Shown one piece after another: positions 1 to 11,957 of a stretch of DNA of 64,000 nt. Below the pieces are notes generated by a model, which worked only from the letters and a program-made list of their open reading frames with translations, ran no database searches and was not told the DNA's origin. The stretch lies in the NCBI RefSeq assembly GCF_004342915.1, contig NZ_SLWL01000003.1:278589-342588 (forward strand), written 5' to 3'. Source of the stretch: Camelimonas lactis. GTDB lineage: Bacteria; Pseudomonadota; Alphaproteobacteria; Rhizobiales; Beijerinckiaceae. How positions within the stretch are numbered: the first letter of the stretch is position 1; each line of letters opens with the position of its first letter. A program made the position numbers and the translations under genes.

Positions 1-1342
1 AAACCACCATGGCGCGCTTGCCGACATAGTTCAGATCCACCTGCTCGCCGCGCCGGTCCTGGCACAGCTTGATGATGGCGCCGAGATAATCATCCGGCGT
101 CATGATGGTGGCGCGGATCCACGGCTCCTCGATCGACGAGATTTTCATGACGTCGGGCATGTCGGCCGGATTGTGCAGCTCGATCTGCGTCCCGTCCGCC
201 ATGTTGAGCTTGTAAACCACCGACGGCGCCGTCGAGATCAGGTCGAGATTGAACTCGCGCTCCAGCCGTTCCTGGATGATTTCCAGGTGCAGCAGTCCGA
301 GGAACCCGCAGCGGAAGCCGAAGCCCAGAGCCGCCGACGTTTCCATTTCATAGGAGAAGCTGGCGTCGTTGAGGCGCAGCTTGCCCATGGCGGCGCGCAG
401 GTTCTCGAAATCGGCCGCGTCCACCGGGAACAGGCCGCAGAACACCACAGGCTGCGCCGGTTTGAAGCCGGGCAGGGCTTCCGCCGTCAGGCGGCGCTCC
501 TCGGTGATGGTGTCGCCGACGCGGGTGTCGGCCACTTCCTTGATCGAGCCGGTGAAGAAACCGACCTCGCCGGGACCGAGCTGGGCCACGTCGGTCATCT
601 TCGGGCGGAACACGCCGACCTTGTCGACGCCGTAGTTGGCGCCTGAGCCCATCATGCGGATGGTCATGCCCTTCTTCAGCACGCCATCGATGATCCGCAC
701 CAGCACGACCACGCCGAGATAGGAATCATACCAGCTGTCGACCAGCATGGCCTTCAGCGGCGCGGTTTCGTCGCCCTTCGGCGGCGGCAGCCTTTTTACG
801 ATGGCTTCCAGCACGTCGGGAATGCCAAGGCCGGTCTTGGCCGACACCGGGATCGCCTCCGAGGCGTCGATGCCGATAACGTCCTCGATCTGCTCCTTGA
901 CGCGTTCGGGCTCGGCGGCGGGCAGGTCGATCTTGTTCAGGACCGGAACGATCTCGTGGTTGGCGTCGAGCGCCTGATAAACGTTGGCCAGCGTCTGCGC
1001 CTCGACGCCCTGGGAGGCGTCGACCACCAGGATGGAGCCCTCGCAGGCGGCCAGGGAGCGCGACACTTCGTAGGCGAAGTCCACGTGGCCGGGGGTGTCC
1101 ATCAGGTTGAGGATGTAGTCGCGGCCATCCTGCGCCCGGTACTCCAGCCGCACCGTCTGGGCCTTGATGGTGATGCCGCGCTCTTTCTCGATATCCATCG
1201 AGTCGAGCATCTGCTCGCCCATGTCGCGCGCCGCCACCGTGCCGGTTTCCTGGATCAACCGGTCCGCCAGCGTGGATTTGCCATGGTCGATATGCGCAAC
1301 GATCGAGAAGTTGCGAATGTTGTCAAAGGGATGCGTCGCCAT
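1..1342 (-). CDS. lepA: Elongation factor 4 (LepA), 3' part cut by window edge
   Basis: Ribosome-associated translational GTPase (EF4/LepA) that acts on stalled or mistranslocated ribosomes in the cytoplasm. Read on the minus strand from ATG at 1342, the protein begins [20 protein letters not shown], with the G1 motif AHIDHGKST, switch [10 protein letters not shown] and G4 NKIDLP all visible. A LepA-type domain II/III follows. About 447 residues of the usual ~600 are present; the C-terminal domain lies beyond the left edge. The start gives the canonical family N-terminus. Nothing looks broken inside the visible part. Confidence 0.97.
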   Translation of the reverse strand, partial: MATHPFDNIRNFSIVAHIDHGKSTLADRLIQETGTVAARDMGEQMLDSMDIEKERGITIKAQTVRLEYRAQDGRDYILNLMDTPGHVDFAYEVSRSLAACEGSILVVDASQGVEAQTLANVYQALDANHEIVPVLNKIDLPAAEPERVKEQIEDVIGIDASEAIPVSAKTGLGIPDVLEAIVKRLPPPKGDETAPLKAMLVDSWYDSYLGVVVLVRIIDGVLKKGMTIRMMGSGANYGVDKVGVFRPKMTDVAQLGPGEVGFFTGSIKEVADTRVGDTITEERRLTAEALPGFKPAQPVVFCGLFPVDAADFENLRAAMGKLRLNDASFSYEMETSAALGFGFRCGFLGLLHLEIIQERLEREFNLDLISTAPSVVYKLNMADGTQIELHNPADMPDVMKISSIEEPWIRATIMTPDDYLGAIIKLCQDRRGEQVDLNYVGKRAMVV

Positions 1343-1608
1343 GCTCTCTCTGGGGGCGGCTGTCCCGGCGGCAAACGCGCCGGCCGGCAATGCGGGGCTC
1401 GATGGCCTTTGCATGGGCAATACCAGCCTTGGGCTGCTTCGCCAAGGGCTGCTTCATCGCCTGCGCGCCGCGCCCGCGAAAGGTGGAACGGCAAATGGTT
1501 ACGGCAATTCCGTCCGGGCGGGCCGGGGTTATCCGCCAGCGCGCGATCCGGCCAAACCGGAGCCGTCGCGCACTGCCTTCCGATCCGCGCGCCGTGGCCG
1601 CAAACGCC

Positions 1609-2415
1609 TCAGCCGTCCTCGGACCAGCTCTCGCCCTCAAAACCGGGTCGGGCGAAGGCGACGCCGCCGTCGACGGTCAGCGTCGAGCCCACCACATAGT
1701 CCCCGGCGCGTGACGCCAGGAAAATGGCGGCGCCGGCCATGTCGTCATCATTGCCAATGCGGCCGGCGGGCACGCGCCTGGCCACGCCCTCGGCGCTGTC
1801 GCGGGCCGCGGTGTTCATGTTGGAGCTGAACGGGCCGGGCGCGATGGCCGTGACGACAATATGGTCGGCGATGAGTTGCGCCGCCATGCGTCGGGTCAGA
1901 TGGATCAGGCCGGCCTTCGAGGCGGCGTAAGGGTAGGTCTCCAGCGGATTGACAAAAATGCCGTCGATGGAGGCGATGTTGATGACCTTCGCCGGTTGTT
2001 CGGCGCTGGCTGCCTTGCGCAGCAACGGGGCCAGCGCCTGGGTCAGGAAGAAGGGCGTTTTCAGGTTGAGGTCGATGACCTTGTCCCAGCCGCTCTCCGG
2101 AAACGTGTCGAACGCCGCCGCCCATGCGGCGCCGGCGTTGTTCACCAGAATGTCGAGCCTGTCCTCTCGTTCGGCGATCTGTTGCGCCAGCGCCCGGGCG
2201 CCTTCCACGGTGGAGATGTCGCCAGGCAGTGAAATGCACTGGCCGCCGTTCTGCGACAGCTCGGCGGCCGTGGCGTCGCAGGCGGCGGCCTTGCGGGCGG
2301 TGATGTAGACCTTCGCGCCGCTGTCGATATAGCCGCGCGCGATCATCTTGCCGATGCCGCGCGAGCCGCCGGTGACCAGCGCGACGCGACCTTCGAGTGA
2401 AAACAGTCCGCTCAT
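1609..2415 (-). CDS. SDR family oxidoreductase (RhlG/FabG-like)
   Basis: Classical short-chain dehydrogenase/reductase of 268 residues, expected to be a cytoplasmic NAD(P)H-dependent ketone/alcohol oxidoreductase. The nucleotide-binding motif TGGSRGIG lies near residues 15-22, NNAG near residue 91, a catalytic Ser in INIASIDG, and the Tyr-Lys pair in YAASKAG. The C-terminal VDGGVAFARPG is typical of the family. The overall pattern resembles RhlG-type 3-oxoacyl reductases, but the substrate cannot be deduced. It lies downstream of lepA in divergent context with a GNAT gene and is probably transcribed alone. Confidence 0.9.
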   Translation of the reverse strand: MSGLFSLEGRVALVTGGSRGIGKMIARGYIDSGAKVYITARKAAACDATAAELSQNGGQCISLPGDISTVEGARALAQQIAEREDRLDILVNNAGAAWAAAFDTFPESGWDKVIDLNLKTPFFLTQALAPLLRKAASAEQPAKVINIASIDGIFVNPLETYPYAASKAGLIHLTRRMAAQLIADHIVVTAIAPGPFSSNMNTAARDSAEGVARRVPAGRIGNDDDMAGAAIFLASRAGDYVVGSTLTVDGGVAFARPGFEGESWSEDG

Positions 2416-2728
2416 GTATCCTCCCGCCCGGGCGCCCCGCGAATTTTGCGTCGGGCGATGGGCCGTCTCTTATCGGCTTTGTTGGCGGCGGCAATGTTCG
2501 CTGCTCGGCGGGCAGGGTTCAAGCCCGTTTACGTCCCCTTGCCCGTCGGCATGGGTTTTTTGGCGGGCCAGCCCCGGTCGTTTTTCCTCCGGCCCATGAT
2601 CGCATGCCGTTCTTACAGAAAGGCGCTTGCGGAATGACTGCTTGCGGAATGACTCTTGCACAAATGACTCTTGCACGATGGCGCGGACCGGAGGCAGATG
2701 GCCGGCGCGATGGCGGAGGGAGCAGGCG
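2416..2728. other. Divergent intergenic region with a short tandem repeat
   Basis: About 310 bp separate the SDR gene (minus) from the acetyltransferase gene (plus). Both promoters should lie here, but no clear -35/-10 pair stands out. The only structure seen is the degenerate 14-15 bp tandem repeat at 2626-2681. An in-frame extension of the acetyltransferase ORF runs through the repeat, but it has low-complexity composition and is unlikely to be translated. Confidence 0.5.
2626..2681. repeat. Degenerate tandem repeat, four units of 14-15 bp
   Basis: Units begin at 2626, 2641, 2655 and 2670. The first two are CTTGCGGAATGACT, the third CTTGCACAAATGACT and the fourth starts CTTGCACGATGG. The array lies just upstream of the acetyltransferase gene. 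Similar short arrays of unrelated sequence occur at 27247 and 44111. Confidence 0.8.
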
Positions 2729-3277
2729 ATGACGGGCGATCCGGCGATAAAAGGCATGGCGGCAATGCCGGAAGCGCCGCAAGTGCGGGCGGCCACAACG
2801 GCGGACGCGCCCGCCATTCTCGACATCTACAATTACGCGGTGCGTGAAACCACCGCCGTCTGGACTGAGACGCCGGCTTCCCTCGACAACCGGCTGGCGC
2901 TGATGGCGGAGCGCGCGGCGCGTGGCTATCCGTTTCTGGTGGCCGAGCTGGCCGGCGGCGTGGTCGCCGGTTACGCCACTTTCGGCGATTTCCGCCACTT
3001 CGACGGCTACGCCGCCACGGTGGAACACTCGGTCTATGTGGGGCCGCAGTTTCACCGGCGTGGCGTCGCCCGGGCGTTGATGCCGCCGCTCATCGACGCG
3101 GCCCGCGCCTGCGGCAAGCACGTCATGGTTGGCGCCATCGCCGCCGATAACGAAGCCTCGATCCGCCTGCACGCGGCGTTCGGTTTTGAGAAAACCGGCC
3201 TGATGCCCCAGGTCGGCCGCAAGTTCGGCCGCTGGCTCGATCTGCTGTGGATGCAGAAAATCCTGTCGGGGGACTGA
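2729..3277 (+). CDS. GNAT acetyltransferase, phosphinothricin acetyltransferase-like
   Basis: A 182-residue GCN5-related N-acetyltransferase of the PAT/Bar type, expected to acetylate small amino-group substrates such as phosphinothricin, methionine sulfoximine or related amino acids with acetyl-CoA. The sequence shows the family opening RAATTADAPAILDIYNYAV, the acetyl-CoA loop FHRRGVARAL and the GFEKTG end motif. The ATG at 2729 follows GGAGGGAGCAG and gives the usual PAT length. The frame stays open to 2627, but that extension is a repeat. The true substrate is unknown; this family is often annotated generically. Confidence 0.85.
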   Translation: MTGDPAIKGMAAMPEAPQVRAATTADAPAILDIYNYAVRETTAVWTETPASLDNRLALMAERAARGYPFLVAELAGGVVAGYATFGDFRHFDGYAATVEHSVYVGPQFHRRGVARALMPPLIDAARACGKHVMVGAIAADNEASIRLHAAFGFEKTGLMPQVGRKFGRWLDLLWMQKILSGD

Positions 3278-3293
3278 ACCGCGCGGCCCCGCC

Positions 3294-4406
3294 TTACCGC
3301 CGCCGGTAAAGCTGTGACACCACCCGCGCCGTATAGTCGACCATGGGGATAATGCGCGAGTAGTTCAGTCGCGTCGGGCCGATCACGCCGATGACGCCGA
3401 CGATGCGCTCCTCCGCGTCGCGAAACGGCGCGGCGATGGTGGAGGAGCCGGAAAGCGAGAACAGCTGGTTCTCGGAGCCGATATAGATGCGGACGCCTTC
3501 GCCGTCTTCGGCGCGGGACAGCAGATCGATCACGTCCTTTTGCGTCTCCAGGTCCGCGAACAGCAGCCGCATGCGCTCCAGGTCCGCGCCGACGCTCACG
3601 TCTTCCAGTAAATTGGCCTGGCCGCGCACGATGAGCTGGCGCGTGTCCGATGAGCCGCCGATGGCGGTGGCCAGCCCGGCTTCCACCAGCCGCGCCGTCA
3701 GCGTGTCCAGTTCGCGTTCCATGGCCGTGCGCTGGGCGGCGACGTCCTGGCGCAACTCGTCCAGGGTGCGGCCGCTGATGCGGGCGTTGAGGAAATTTGC
3801 TGCTTCCACCAGTGCTGACGAAGGCAGACCGGCCGGCAGGTCGAGCAACCGGTTCTCCACGTTGCCGTCGTCGCTCACCAGCACCACAAGGCCGCGTTGG
3901 GGGCCAAGCCGCACGAATTCGATCTGCCGCAGCCGGGCATTGGTCTTGGTGGTCAGCACCACGCCGGCGCCGCGCGACAGGCCCGACAGCAGTTGCGTCG
4001 CCTGGGCGAGGGCGGCGTCGAGCGGATTGTCCGCGGCGGCGGCGCGCATTTCCGCCGCGATGCGCCGGCGCTCATCATCGGCCAGGCTTCCGGTTTCCAG
4101 CATGGCGTCGACGAAAAACCGCAAGCCGGTTTCGGTTGGCAGGCGGCCGGCCGAGGTGTGCGGCGCGTAGATCAGTCCGGCGTGCTCCAGATCGGACATG
4201 ACGTTGCGCACGGAAGCCGGCGACAGGTGCATGGGAATAATGCGCGACAGGTTGCGCGAGCCAACGGGCTCGCCCGTGGCCAGATAGCTTTCAACGATCT
4301 GGCGGAAAATCTCGCGAGACCGTTCGTTCAGGGCCGTTTGCGCGCCCCTTTCCTGAAATGGCCCCAATGCTGTCGCGCTCCTGTCCATGCGGACCCCTGT
4401 CCCCAT
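3294..4406 (-). CDS. hrcA: Heat-inducible transcription repressor HrcA
   Basis: HrcA represses class I heat-shock operons by binding CIRCE operators and is itself matured by GroEL. The 370-residue protein has an N-terminal winged-helix domain (about residues 25-95, with [18 protein letters not shown] and [18 protein letters not shown]) followed by a GAF-like C-terminal domain ending [17 protein letters not shown] second ATG six codons in (MDRSATAL) is a possible start. It is divergent from rph, a common alphaproteobacterial arrangement, but grpE is 4 kb away and no CIRCE palindrome is visible next to hrcA, grpE or dnaK in this window. Confidence 0.96.
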   Translation of the reverse strand: MGTGVRMDRSATALGPFQERGAQTALNERSREIFRQIVESYLATGEPVGSRNLSRIIPMHLSPASVRNVMSDLEHAGLIYAPHTSAGRLPTETGLRFFVDAMLETGSLADDERRRIAAEMRAAAADNPLDAALAQATQLLSGLSRGAGVVLTTKTNARLRQIEFVRLGPQRGLVVLVSDDGNVENRLLDLPAGLPSSALVEAANFLNARISGRTLDELRQDVAAQRTAMERELDTLTARLVEAGLATAIGGSSDTRQLIVRGQANLLEDVSVGADLERMRLLFADLETQKDVIDLLSRAEDGEGVRIYIGSENQLFSLSGSSTIAAPFRDAEERIVGVIGVIGPTRLNYSRIIPMVDYTARVVSQLYRRR

Positions 4407-4584
4407 TCATATAATGTAGCTGGCAGCCGTTCGCCTTGCCAGAGGCAGCCCCGCGCCGCCGCCGGGCGCGAAACCACCCGCCGTTGAAGCCGGTTCAGGG
4501 GCTTACCGCCTCGCGTCCGGACCGCTATAGCTCTGTGCGACGTCTCAGACCGACATTTGAATCCACACAACCCAGGACAGACAG

Positions 4585-5297
<713 letters not shown>

Positions 5298-5301
<4 letters not shown>

Positions 5302-5981
5302 GCGCCCAGATGAGCACCCCGATGAATGCGGCGCGGCGCCTTTCGGGCAAGGTGGTAATCGCCACCCACAACCCCGGCAAGCTGGTGGAAATGCGCGAAC
5401 TGCTGGCGCCGTTCGGCGTCGCGGCGGTGTCGGCGGGCGAGCTTGGCCTGGCGGAGCCGGAGGAGACCGGAACCACCTTCGCCGAGAACGCGGCGATCAA
5501 GGCTCATGCGGCGGCGAAGGCCTCCGGCCTGCCGGCGCTGGCCGATGATTCGGGTATCTGCGTCGCGGCGCTGGATGGCGCGCCGGGCATTTTTTCGGCG
5601 CGCTGGGGTGGTCCTTCCAAGGATTTCCCCGGCGCCATGGCGCGCATCAACGATGAGCTGAACCTGCGCGGCGTTGGTCCAGATGATGGCCGGCGCGGCC
5701 ATTTCGTCTCCGCTTTGGTGGTGGCCTGGCCGGATGGCGCCGAGGCGTTGTTTGAGGGGCGCGTGTTCGGCGACCTGGTCTGGCCGCCGCGCGGCGATCG
5801 CGGTTTTGGTTATGACCCGATCTTCCGACCTGACGGTCATGAACTGACGTTCGGCGAAATGGACTCCGACGCCAAGCACAGCGTCGACTGGGATGCAGCG
5901 GCGCAAGGCGGCGCCGGCGGCCTGTCGCACCGCGCCCGCGCCTTTGTCACCTTGGCGAAAGCGCTGCTGCAGAAAGCCTGA
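5298..5981 (+). CDS. rdgB: RdgB/HAM1 family non-canonical purine NTP pyrophosphatase
   Basis: Hydrolyses dITP, XTP and ITP to monophosphates, keeping deaminated purines out of DNA and RNA. Family signatures are [21 protein letters not shown], the catalytic [18 protein letters not shown] and [10 protein letters not shown]. Three starts are possible: GTG 5298 (overlapping the rph stop), ATG 5310 and ATG 5322. The first is used because of the coupling with rph; the last gives the most typical N-terminus. A strong palindromic terminator follows at 5999. Confidence 0.95.
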
Positions 5982-5998
5982 CGGCTCTGGACCAACGA

Positions 5999-6031
5999 AA
6001 AAGCCCGGGCGCGCGCCCGGGCTTTTCTTTT
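5999..6031. terminator. Bidirectional rho-independent terminator
   Basis: AAAAGCCCGGGC, a GCGC centre and GCCCGGGCTTTT form a perfect palindromic stem, followed by CTTTT on plus and preceded by A-rich sequence. It sits between the convergent rdgB (plus) and DUF2852 (minus) genes and can serve both. Confidence 0.9.
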
Positions 6032-6054
6032 GCGGTGTCTGGCGGTGTTGCGCG

Positions 6055-6531
6055 TCAGGCCTCGGTCGTCGGGCTCATGGCGCGGCGTTTGCGCATGTAG
6101 GCGTCAAACTCCTCGCGGTCCTTGGCGCGCTTCAGCTCTTCGACGAATTCGCCGAATTCCCGCACTTCGTCATCCAGGCGACGACGCTCCGCCTCCAGGC
6201 GCTCGATCTCGGCGCGGCGATAGTCATCGAAGTGACTGTTGCCGGTGGGACCGCTGGACGGACGCGGCTGCGCGCCGCGATTGCTGTTGCCGAACGGGAA
6301 ATCGCCGAGATGTGTGAAATTGCGCTCCATGAACGCGCGGACTTCGTTTGGCACGGGATACCCCATCAGTTTCCAGGCGATATAGGCGAGGGCGAGCGGC
6401 CAGAACCAGATAAAGGCAAAGACAATGCCGACGATTTCCAGCGCGCGCCTGGGGCCGCGGCCGCATTTGCCGCCGGCCCGCGCGCCATCCCACGGGGGCG
6501 AGGTGGTGGAGGTCGAGGCGGTGTTGGACAT
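6055..6531 (-). CDS. DUF2852 domain-containing membrane protein
   Basis: Small alphaproteobacterial protein of unknown function, 158 residues from the chosen ATG. One transmembrane segment near residues 30-55 (IVGIVFAFIWFWPLALAYIA) is followed by a short conserved region (FMERNFTHLGDFPFGNSN) and a charged C-terminal helix likely to form a coiled coil (RRAEIERLEAERRRLDDEVREF). The start at 6531 is preceded by GGAG at good spacing; an upstream ATG at 6561 would add ten residues. It is convergent with rdgB and probably transcribed alone. Confidence 0.85.
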   Translation of the reverse strand: MSNTASTSTTSPPWDGARAGGKCGRGPRRALEIVGIVFAFIWFWPLALAYIAWKLMGYPVPNEVRAFMERNFTHLGDFPFGNSNRGAQPRPSSGPTGNSHFDDYRRAEIERLEAERRRLDDEVREFGEFVEELKRAKDREEFDAYMRKRRAMSPTTEA

Positions 6532-6925
6532 CTTCATCTCCAGGGCAGAATCCAGGGACAAAACCAGCGCCGCGGCGCGCCGTTCATCCTGCCGGACAGC
6601 GCGCCATCAGCATCGGATCGCTCCGGAAAGCGGCTGCTCCCCGGTCCGTTCCATCTAACATCGAAACGGCGTAAGGCCGTTTCAAGGCGTTGATTTCAAA
6701 AAACATTGCCGGACGATTGACGCAGGGGCAAGGAAAGCGCGGGCATGTGTCCTGGCGCACGGGGGCGCTGGCTGCTCCGTAAAACCGTATCTGGCCCCTG
6801 CGCTTCCGCCGCCAGGGCGCCTCTCCGGCGTCCCGCCCTGTGCGGACGGCCGTTTTGGCGCTATAAGGCTGGCCACCAGCAGCAGCCCGGCGCCCGCTTC
6901 CGGGGCGGCCATTCAGGACAACGCA
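6532..6925. other. Intergenic region between DUF2852 gene and ispG
   Basis: Nearly 400 bp without a supportable gene. It must hold the divergent promoters of the DUF2852 gene and ispG, but no convincing -35/-10 pair was identified. It contains a perfect 8-bp-arm hairpin (GAAACGGC, GTAAG loop, GCCGTTTC) at 6663-6683 and a TTGACG at 6717 without a clear partner. Confidence 0.5.
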
Positions 6926-8245
6926 GTGACCATCGCCCCGTTGCCGACCTCTCCGTCAGATTGCCCTGCCGCCGTCCACGCGCCGCAGGACACCGATATC
7001 GCCGGCCCCGCGCCGCGCAGGCCCACCGTTGGCGTCATGGTCGGCGACGTCCAGGTCGGCGGCGGCGCGCCCATCGTCGTCCAGTCGATGACCAATACGG
7101 ACACGGCGGATATCGACGCCACCGTGCGCCAGGTGGCGGCGCTCGCCCACGCCGGTTCGGAACTGGTGCGCATCACCGTTGACCGTGACGAGGCCGCCGC
7201 CGCCGTGCCGCGCATCCGCGACCGGCTGGCGCGCATCGGCGTCACCGTGCCGCTGGTCGGCGATTTCCATTACATCGGTCACAAGCTGCTGGCTGATCAT
7301 CCCGCCTGCGCCGAGGCGCTGGCCAAATACCGCATCAACCCGGGCAATGTCGGCTTCAGGGACAAGCGCGACCGGCAGTTCGGCGCCATTATCGAAATGG
7401 CCATGCGTTTCGACAAGCCGGTGCGCATTGGCGCCAACTGGGGCTCGCTGGACCAGGAGTTGCTGACGGCGCTGATGGACGAGAACGCCGTGTCGGCCAC
7501 GCCGCGCGACGCCCGGGCCATCACCCGCGAGGCGATGATCCAGTCGGCCCTGCGCTCCGCCGAACGGGCGGAGGAGATGGGGCTGGGCCGCGACCGCATC
7601 ATCCTGTCGGCCAAGGTTTCGGCGGTGCAGGATCTGATCGCCGTTTACCGCGAGCTGTCGCGGCGGGCCGATTACGCCATTCACCTCGGCCTCACCGAGG
7701 CGGGCATGGGCAGCAAGGGCATTGTCGCCTCGTCCGCCGCCATCGGCATCCTGTTGCAGGAAGGCATTGGCGACACCATCCGCTTCTCGCTGACGCCGGA
7801 GCCGGGCGGCGACCGCACGGTTGAGGTGCGCACCGCCCAGGAACTGCTCCAGACCATGGGCTTCCGCACCTTCGTGCCGCTGGTGGCCGCCTGTCCTGGC
7901 TGCGGCCGCACCACCTCCACCGTGTTCCAGGAGCTGGCCCGCGACATCCAGGACTGGATCGTCACCTCCATGCCGCTGTGGAAGCAGCGCTATCCGGGGG
8001 TCGAGAATCTCAATGTGGCGGTGATGGGCTGTATCGTGAACGGTCCAGGCGAATCCAAGCACGCTGACATTGGCATTTCCCTGCCGGGGACTGGCGAGAG
8101 CCCGGCGGCGCCCGTATTCATTGACGGCGCCAAGGCTACCACCCTGCGCGGCCCGGGCATTGCCGCGGATTTCCGCGTCATGGTCGAGGATTATATCGAG
8201 CAGCGTTTCGGCGCCGGCGCGGTTTCCCGGAGACATTCGGGCTGA
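6926..8245 (+). CDS. ispG: 4-hydroxy-3-methylbut-2-enyl diphosphate synthase (flavodoxin), IspG
   Basis: [4Fe-4S] enzyme of the MEP isoprenoid pathway, converting MEcPP to HMBPP. The 439-residue protein contains [61 protein letters not shown] and the cluster ligands in [15 protein letters not shown] and [12 protein letters not shown]. It starts at GTG 6926, after AGGACAAC. The N-terminal ~30 residues are low complexity and the true start could be a little later. Together with the prenyl synthase at 52109 it belongs to isoprenoid metabolism, although the genes are far apart. Confidence 0.97.
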   Translation: MTIAPLPTSPSDCPAAVHAPQDTDIAGPAPRRPTVGVMVGDVQVGGGAPIVVQSMTNTDTADIDATVRQVAALAHAGSELVRITVDRDEAAAAVPRIRDRLARIGVTVPLVGDFHYIGHKLLADHPACAEALAKYRINPGNVGFRDKRDRQFGAIIEMAMRFDKPVRIGANWGSLDQELLTALMDENAVSATPRDARAITREAMIQSALRSAERAEEMGLGRDRIILSAKVSAVQDLIAVYRELSRRADYAIHLGLTEAGMGSKGIVASSAAIGILLQEGIGDTIRFSLTPEPGGDRTVEVRTAQELLQTMGFRTFVPLVAACPGCGRTTSTVFQELARDIQDWIVTSMPLWKQRYPGVENLNVAVMGCIVNGPGESKHADIGISLPGTGESPAAPVFIDGAKATTLRGPGIAADFRVMVEDYIEQRFGAGAVSRRHSG

Positions 8246-8307
8246 CCGGCCGGCGATCACCCGTCGTTTGATATGGCGCAGGCGCCAGCCGGCGTTTCGT
8301 CAGGGCA

Positions 8308-8338
8308 ACGAAAAGGCCCGGAGCAAACGCCCCGGGCC
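8308..8338 (-). terminator. Terminator of grpE
   Basis: Read on minus: GGCCCGGGGCG, TTTG loop region, CTCCGGGCC followed by TTTT. It lies just past the grpE stop codon and between convergent ispG and grpE. Confidence 0.8.
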
Positions 8339-8380
8339 AGGATGCCTGTTCGTGACGCGGGCGCGCCCGCTCCTTGTTCC

Positions 8381-9040
8381 TCAGGCGTTGCCGGTCTGCG
8401 GCGCCTCGGCGCCGGCTTTCGGCCCGCCCCTGGACACGCCCACCAGCGCCGGGCGCAGCACCCGGTCGGCGATGGTGAAGCCCACTTGCAGCACCTGCAC
8501 CACGGTGCCGTTTGGCACCGATGCATCAGGCGCCTCGAACATCGCCTGGTGCAGGTTGGGATCGAAGCGCTCGCCCAGCGGCGAGATCATTTTCACGCCG
8601 TGCCGCTCCAGGGTCTTCAGCATGTCGCGCTGGGTCAGCTCAATGCCTTCCACCAGGCCGCGCGTCCGCTCGTCCAGGCCGGCGCGGTCCGCCTCCGGCA
8701 CCGCTTCCAGCGCCCGGCTGATATTGTCGACGACGGTCAGCATGTCGCGGGCGAAGTTGGTCGCGCCATAGGCGCGGGCGTCGGCCACTTCCTTCTGGGT
8801 GCGGCGACGCATGTTCTCGACGTCCGCCAGGGCGCGCAGCGACCTGTCCTTCAGCTCGGCGTTCTCGGCGGCGAGCGCGGCGATCACCTCGCCCGGGTCA
8901 CGTTGCGCCCCGGCGGCGCCGGTTTCCTGGGAAGCAGGAGTTGCCTGATCTGGCGTGGCGACCGGGTCGTCCCGGTCTTCATTCGGCTTCTGGTTCATGT
9001 CACCCGGCTGGTTGAAAAGGGAAAAGGAATTGACAGCCAT
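8381..9040 (-). CDS. grpE: Nucleotide exchange factor GrpE
   Basis: Co-chaperone that releases ADP from DnaK. It has 219 residues from ATG 9040, or 205 from ATG 8998 (MNQKPNED), which also has a reasonable ribosome binding site. It shows an acidic disordered N-terminus, a long coiled-coil helix ([26 protein letters not shown]), and a beta-wing domain with [19 protein letters not shown] and [18 protein letters not shown]. It is separated from hrcA by four genes and from dnaKJ by 35 kb. No CIRCE sequence is visible upstream. Confidence 0.96.
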   Translation of the reverse strand: MAVNSFSLFNQPGDMNQKPNEDRDDPVATPDQATPASQETGAAGAQRDPGEVIAALAAENAELKDRSLRALADVENMRRRTQKEVADARAYGATNFARDMLTVVDNISRALEAVPEADRAGLDERTRGLVEGIELTQRDMLKTLERHGVKMISPLGERFDPNLHQAMFEAPDASVPNGTVVQVLQVGFTIADRVLRPALVGVSRGGPKAGAEAPQTGNA

Positions 9041-9062
9041 ATCAGATGACCTGTCCGCAAAA

Positions 9063-11930
9063 TCAAGGCGCGGCTGTGCGGACGCCCGTTTTGCGCTGGC
9101 CCTGGGGCCCCGCCGCGGACGGCGTTTTCAGAACCTCCAGAAGCCGGCGGCGGATGGCCGCCTGACGTGACGGCGCAACGATTTTGGCGTTGGTCAGGTC
9201 GGTGACGTAGAAGGTGTCGACCGCGTGCTCGCCGAAGGTGACGATGTGCGCCGACGAGATGTTCAGGTTGAGGCCGCCGATCGCCGTGGTCAGGTCGTAG
9301 AGCAGGCCGGTGCGGTCCAGGCAGGAGATCTCCAGCACCGTCTCACGGTTCGACAGGCTGTTGTCGATGATGACCTCCGGATCAATCCGGAACGGCCGCG
9401 TCCGGGTTTTCGAGCCGCGCGCCGCCACCAGATCGGCGATCTTCACCTCGCCCTTCAGCGCCCGCACCATGGCCTCGCCGATGCGCTCGCCGCGCCGCAG
9501 TTCGTCGGCGTCCTCATCGAAGGCGCGCGAGATGAAAATCGTGTCGAGGGCGATGCCGTCGGCGGTGGTGAAAATCTGCGCGTCGACGATATTGCCGCCC
9601 GCCGCCGCGCAGGCGCCGGTAATGATCGCCAGCAGGCGCGGGTGGTCCGGGGCCATCACGGTGAGTTCGGTGACGCCGCGGAACTGGTCGGTGACCACGG
9701 CGGTGGCGGTGGTGTGCCCGTCCGCCGCGGTCCTGCGGAACAGCTCCGCCTGCCGCGCCTTGCGCTCCGGGTTCACCTTCAGCCAGTAGGCGGGATAGTG
9801 CCGGGCGGCGTAGGCCTCGAACGTGGCGTCGTCCCACGAAGGCAACAGCGCCCGCAGCGCTTCCTGGGCGTTGCGGATGCGCTCGCTGCGCGCCGTGTCG
9901 CCGTGGCCGCCGGTGATGTAGCTTTCGGTCTCGAAATACAGCGTCCGCAGCAGTTCGCCCTTCCAGCCGTTCCAGACGCCCGGTCCCACCGCCTTGATGT
10001 CGGCGACGGTCAGGATCATCAGCAGCTTCAGGCGCTCCACCGTCTGGATGACCTGGCCGAAGGTGTCGATGGTCACCGGATCGGCGAGGTCGCGGCTCTG
10101 GGCGGTCATCGACATCAGCAGATGGTGCTCGATCAGCCACGCGACCAGCTCGGTTTCCGCGCGCGTCAGGCCAAGGCGCGGGCACAACCGCCGGGCGACG
10201 CGCGCCCCGGCGATGGAATGGTCCTCCGGCCGGCCCTTGGCGATGTCGTGCAGGAACACCGCCACATACAGTGCGCGCCGGTGCTGCAGCGTGCCGATGA
10301 TGCGGTTTGACACCGGATGCTCGTCCTGCATGCGCCCGGCGTCGATCTCGGCCAGCACGCCAACCGCCCGCAGCAGATGCTCGTCCACCGTGTAGTGGTG
10401 ATACATGTTGAACTGCATCATCGCGACGACCCGGCCAAATTCCGGGATGAACCGGCCGAGCACGCCAGTTTCGTTCATCGCGCGCAGCACCGCTTCCGGT
10501 GAATTTTTCGAGGTCAGGACGCCGAGGAACAGCCGGTTGGCTTCCCTGTCTTCCCGGATCGCCCTGGTGATCAGCTTCAGCGAGCGGGTGACGAGGCGGC
10601 TGGCGTGGGGGTGCAGCGCCAGATTGTGTTGCTGCGCCAGCGAGAACAGCCGCACCAGGTTGACCGGATCATTGCGGAACACATCCTCGGAGCGGACGGT
10701 AAGGCGATCGCCTTCCAGCAGGAAATCGGCGGATTTCAGCCGCGCCACCGGCTTCAGCCGCTTCATGAAACGGTCGAGCATCGGCCGCTTCTTGGCGTGC
10801 TGCGCCTCCATGGCGGCGCAGACGATGGCTGTGAGGTCGCCCACGTCCTTGGCGATAAGGAAGTAGCGCTTCATGAAGCGCTCGACGCCGGAAAGGGCGC
10901 CGTGATCGGTGTAGCCGAGTTCCGCCGCCACCTGGGGCTGCAGATCGAACGACAGCCGCTCCTCGGCCCGGCCGGTGATGAAATGCATGTGGCAGCGCAC
11001 CCGCCACAGGAATTCCTCGCATTCGTTGAAGCGCGCATATTCCTGGCGCAGGAACAGCCCGGCCCGCACCAGTTCGCGCGCGTCGCGGACCCGGTAGACA
11101 TATTTGCCGATCCAGAACAGCGTGTTCAGGTCGCGCAGGCCGCCCTTGCCCTCCTTGACGTTGGGCTCGACCACATAGCGCGACACCGCGCCCAGCTGGC
11201 GCAGGCGGGCGTCGCGCTCGCCCAGTTTGCCCTCGACGAATTCCGCCGCCGTGCCCTCCACCACTTCGGCGTCGAACCGCCGCGCCATCTCTTCGAACAG
11301 CGCCGCGTCGCCAGCCACCAGCCGCGCCTCCAGCACCGAGGTGCGGATCGTCAGGTCGCCGCGGCTTTCACGGATGCACTCATCGATGGAGCGGGTGGCG
11401 TGGCCGACCTTCAGCTTCAGGTCCCACAACAGGTAGAGCACGGCCTCGACGATGCTCTCGCTCCACGGCGTCGGCTTCCACGGCGTCAGGAACAGCAGGT
11501 CGACGTCGGAGCCGGGCGCCATCGCGCCCCGGCCATAGCCGCCGGTGGCGACGATCGCCAGCCGCTCGCTGGTGGATGGGTTGCTGACCGGGAAGAACCG
11601 CCGGGTGAACACCGCATGTAGCGCCTGCACGACCGAATCCATCAGCCACGACAGGCGGCGGGCGCATCGCAGGCCGTCGCGCTCCTCCAGCAGCCTGGCC
11701 CGCGCCGCCGCGCGCCCCTCCGCCAGCGTCTGCTTCAGCAGGGCCAGCAGGGCGCGGCGCAGTCCGTCCAGGTCGTCGCCATGGGCGTCGGCCAGCGCCA
11801 TCACGGCGTCAGTCAGCGCCTCCCTGTGCGCCGGCGCGTCGGACAGGGCGGGAATGGCGGTGGTTTCAGCGGCCTGGTTCAAGCGAAAACTCCATGACGT
11901 CGCGGTGCGGGACTGGCCGCGCCGGACCAT
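9063..11930 (-). CDS. glnD: [Protein-PII] uridylyltransferase/uridylyl-removing enzyme GlnD
   Basis: Bifunctional nitrogen sensor that uridylylates and deuridylylates PII proteins in response to glutamine; 955 residues, close to the family norm. Domains in order: nucleotidyltransferase with [19 protein letters not shown], the helical PII-UTase domain, an HD domain with [14 protein letters not shown], and two C-terminal ACT domains ([18 protein letters not shown] and [19 protein letters not shown]). The ATG at 11930 is the first in frame; the extreme N-terminus is not conserved and a later start is possible. It is 27 bp downstream of gshB on the same strand and may be cotranscribed. Confidence 0.97.
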   Translation of the reverse strand: MVRRGQSRTATSWSFRLNQAAETTAIPALSDAPAHREALTDAVMALADAHGDDLDGLRRALLALLKQTLAEGRAAARARLLEERDGLRCARRLSWLMDSVVQALHAVFTRRFFPVSNPSTSERLAIVATGGYGRGAMAPGSDVDLLFLTPWKPTPWSESIVEAVLYLLWDLKLKVGHATRSIDECIRESRGDLTIRTSVLEARLVAGDAALFEEMARRFDAEVVEGTAAEFVEGKLGERDARLRQLGAVSRYVVEPNVKEGKGGLRDLNTLFWIGKYVYRVRDARELVRAGLFLRQEYARFNECEEFLWRVRCHMHFITGRAEERLSFDLQPQVAAELGYTDHGALSGVERFMKRYFLIAKDVGDLTAIVCAAMEAQHAKKRPMLDRFMKRLKPVARLKSADFLLEGDRLTVRSEDVFRNDPVNLVRLFSLAQQHNLALHPHASRLVTRSLKLITRAIREDREANRLFLGVLTSKNSPEAVLRAMNETGVLGRFIPEFGRVVAMMQFNMYHHYTVDEHLLRAVGVLAEIDAGRMQDEHPVSNRIIGTLQHRRALYVAVFLHDIAKGRPEDHSIAGARVARRLCPRLGLTRAETELVAWLIEHHLLMSMTAQSRDLADPVTIDTFGQVIQTVERLKLLMILTVADIKAVGPGVWNGWKGELLRTLYFETESYITGGHGDTARSERIRNAQEALRALLPSWDDATFEAYAARHYPAYWLKVNPERKARQAELFRRTAADGHTTATAVVTDQFRGVTELTVMAPDHPRLLAIITGACAAAGGNIVDAQIFTTADGIALDTIFISRAFDEDADELRRGERIGEAMVRALKGEVKIADLVAARGSKTRTRPFRIDPEVIIDNSLSNRETVLEISCLDRTGLLYDLTTAIGGLNLNISSAHIVTFGEHAVDTFYVTDLTNAKIVAPSRQAAIRRRLLEVLKTPSAAGPQGQRKTGVRTAAP

Positions 11931-11957
11931 GCATTTCTGGCGGACCAGGCCTGGTCG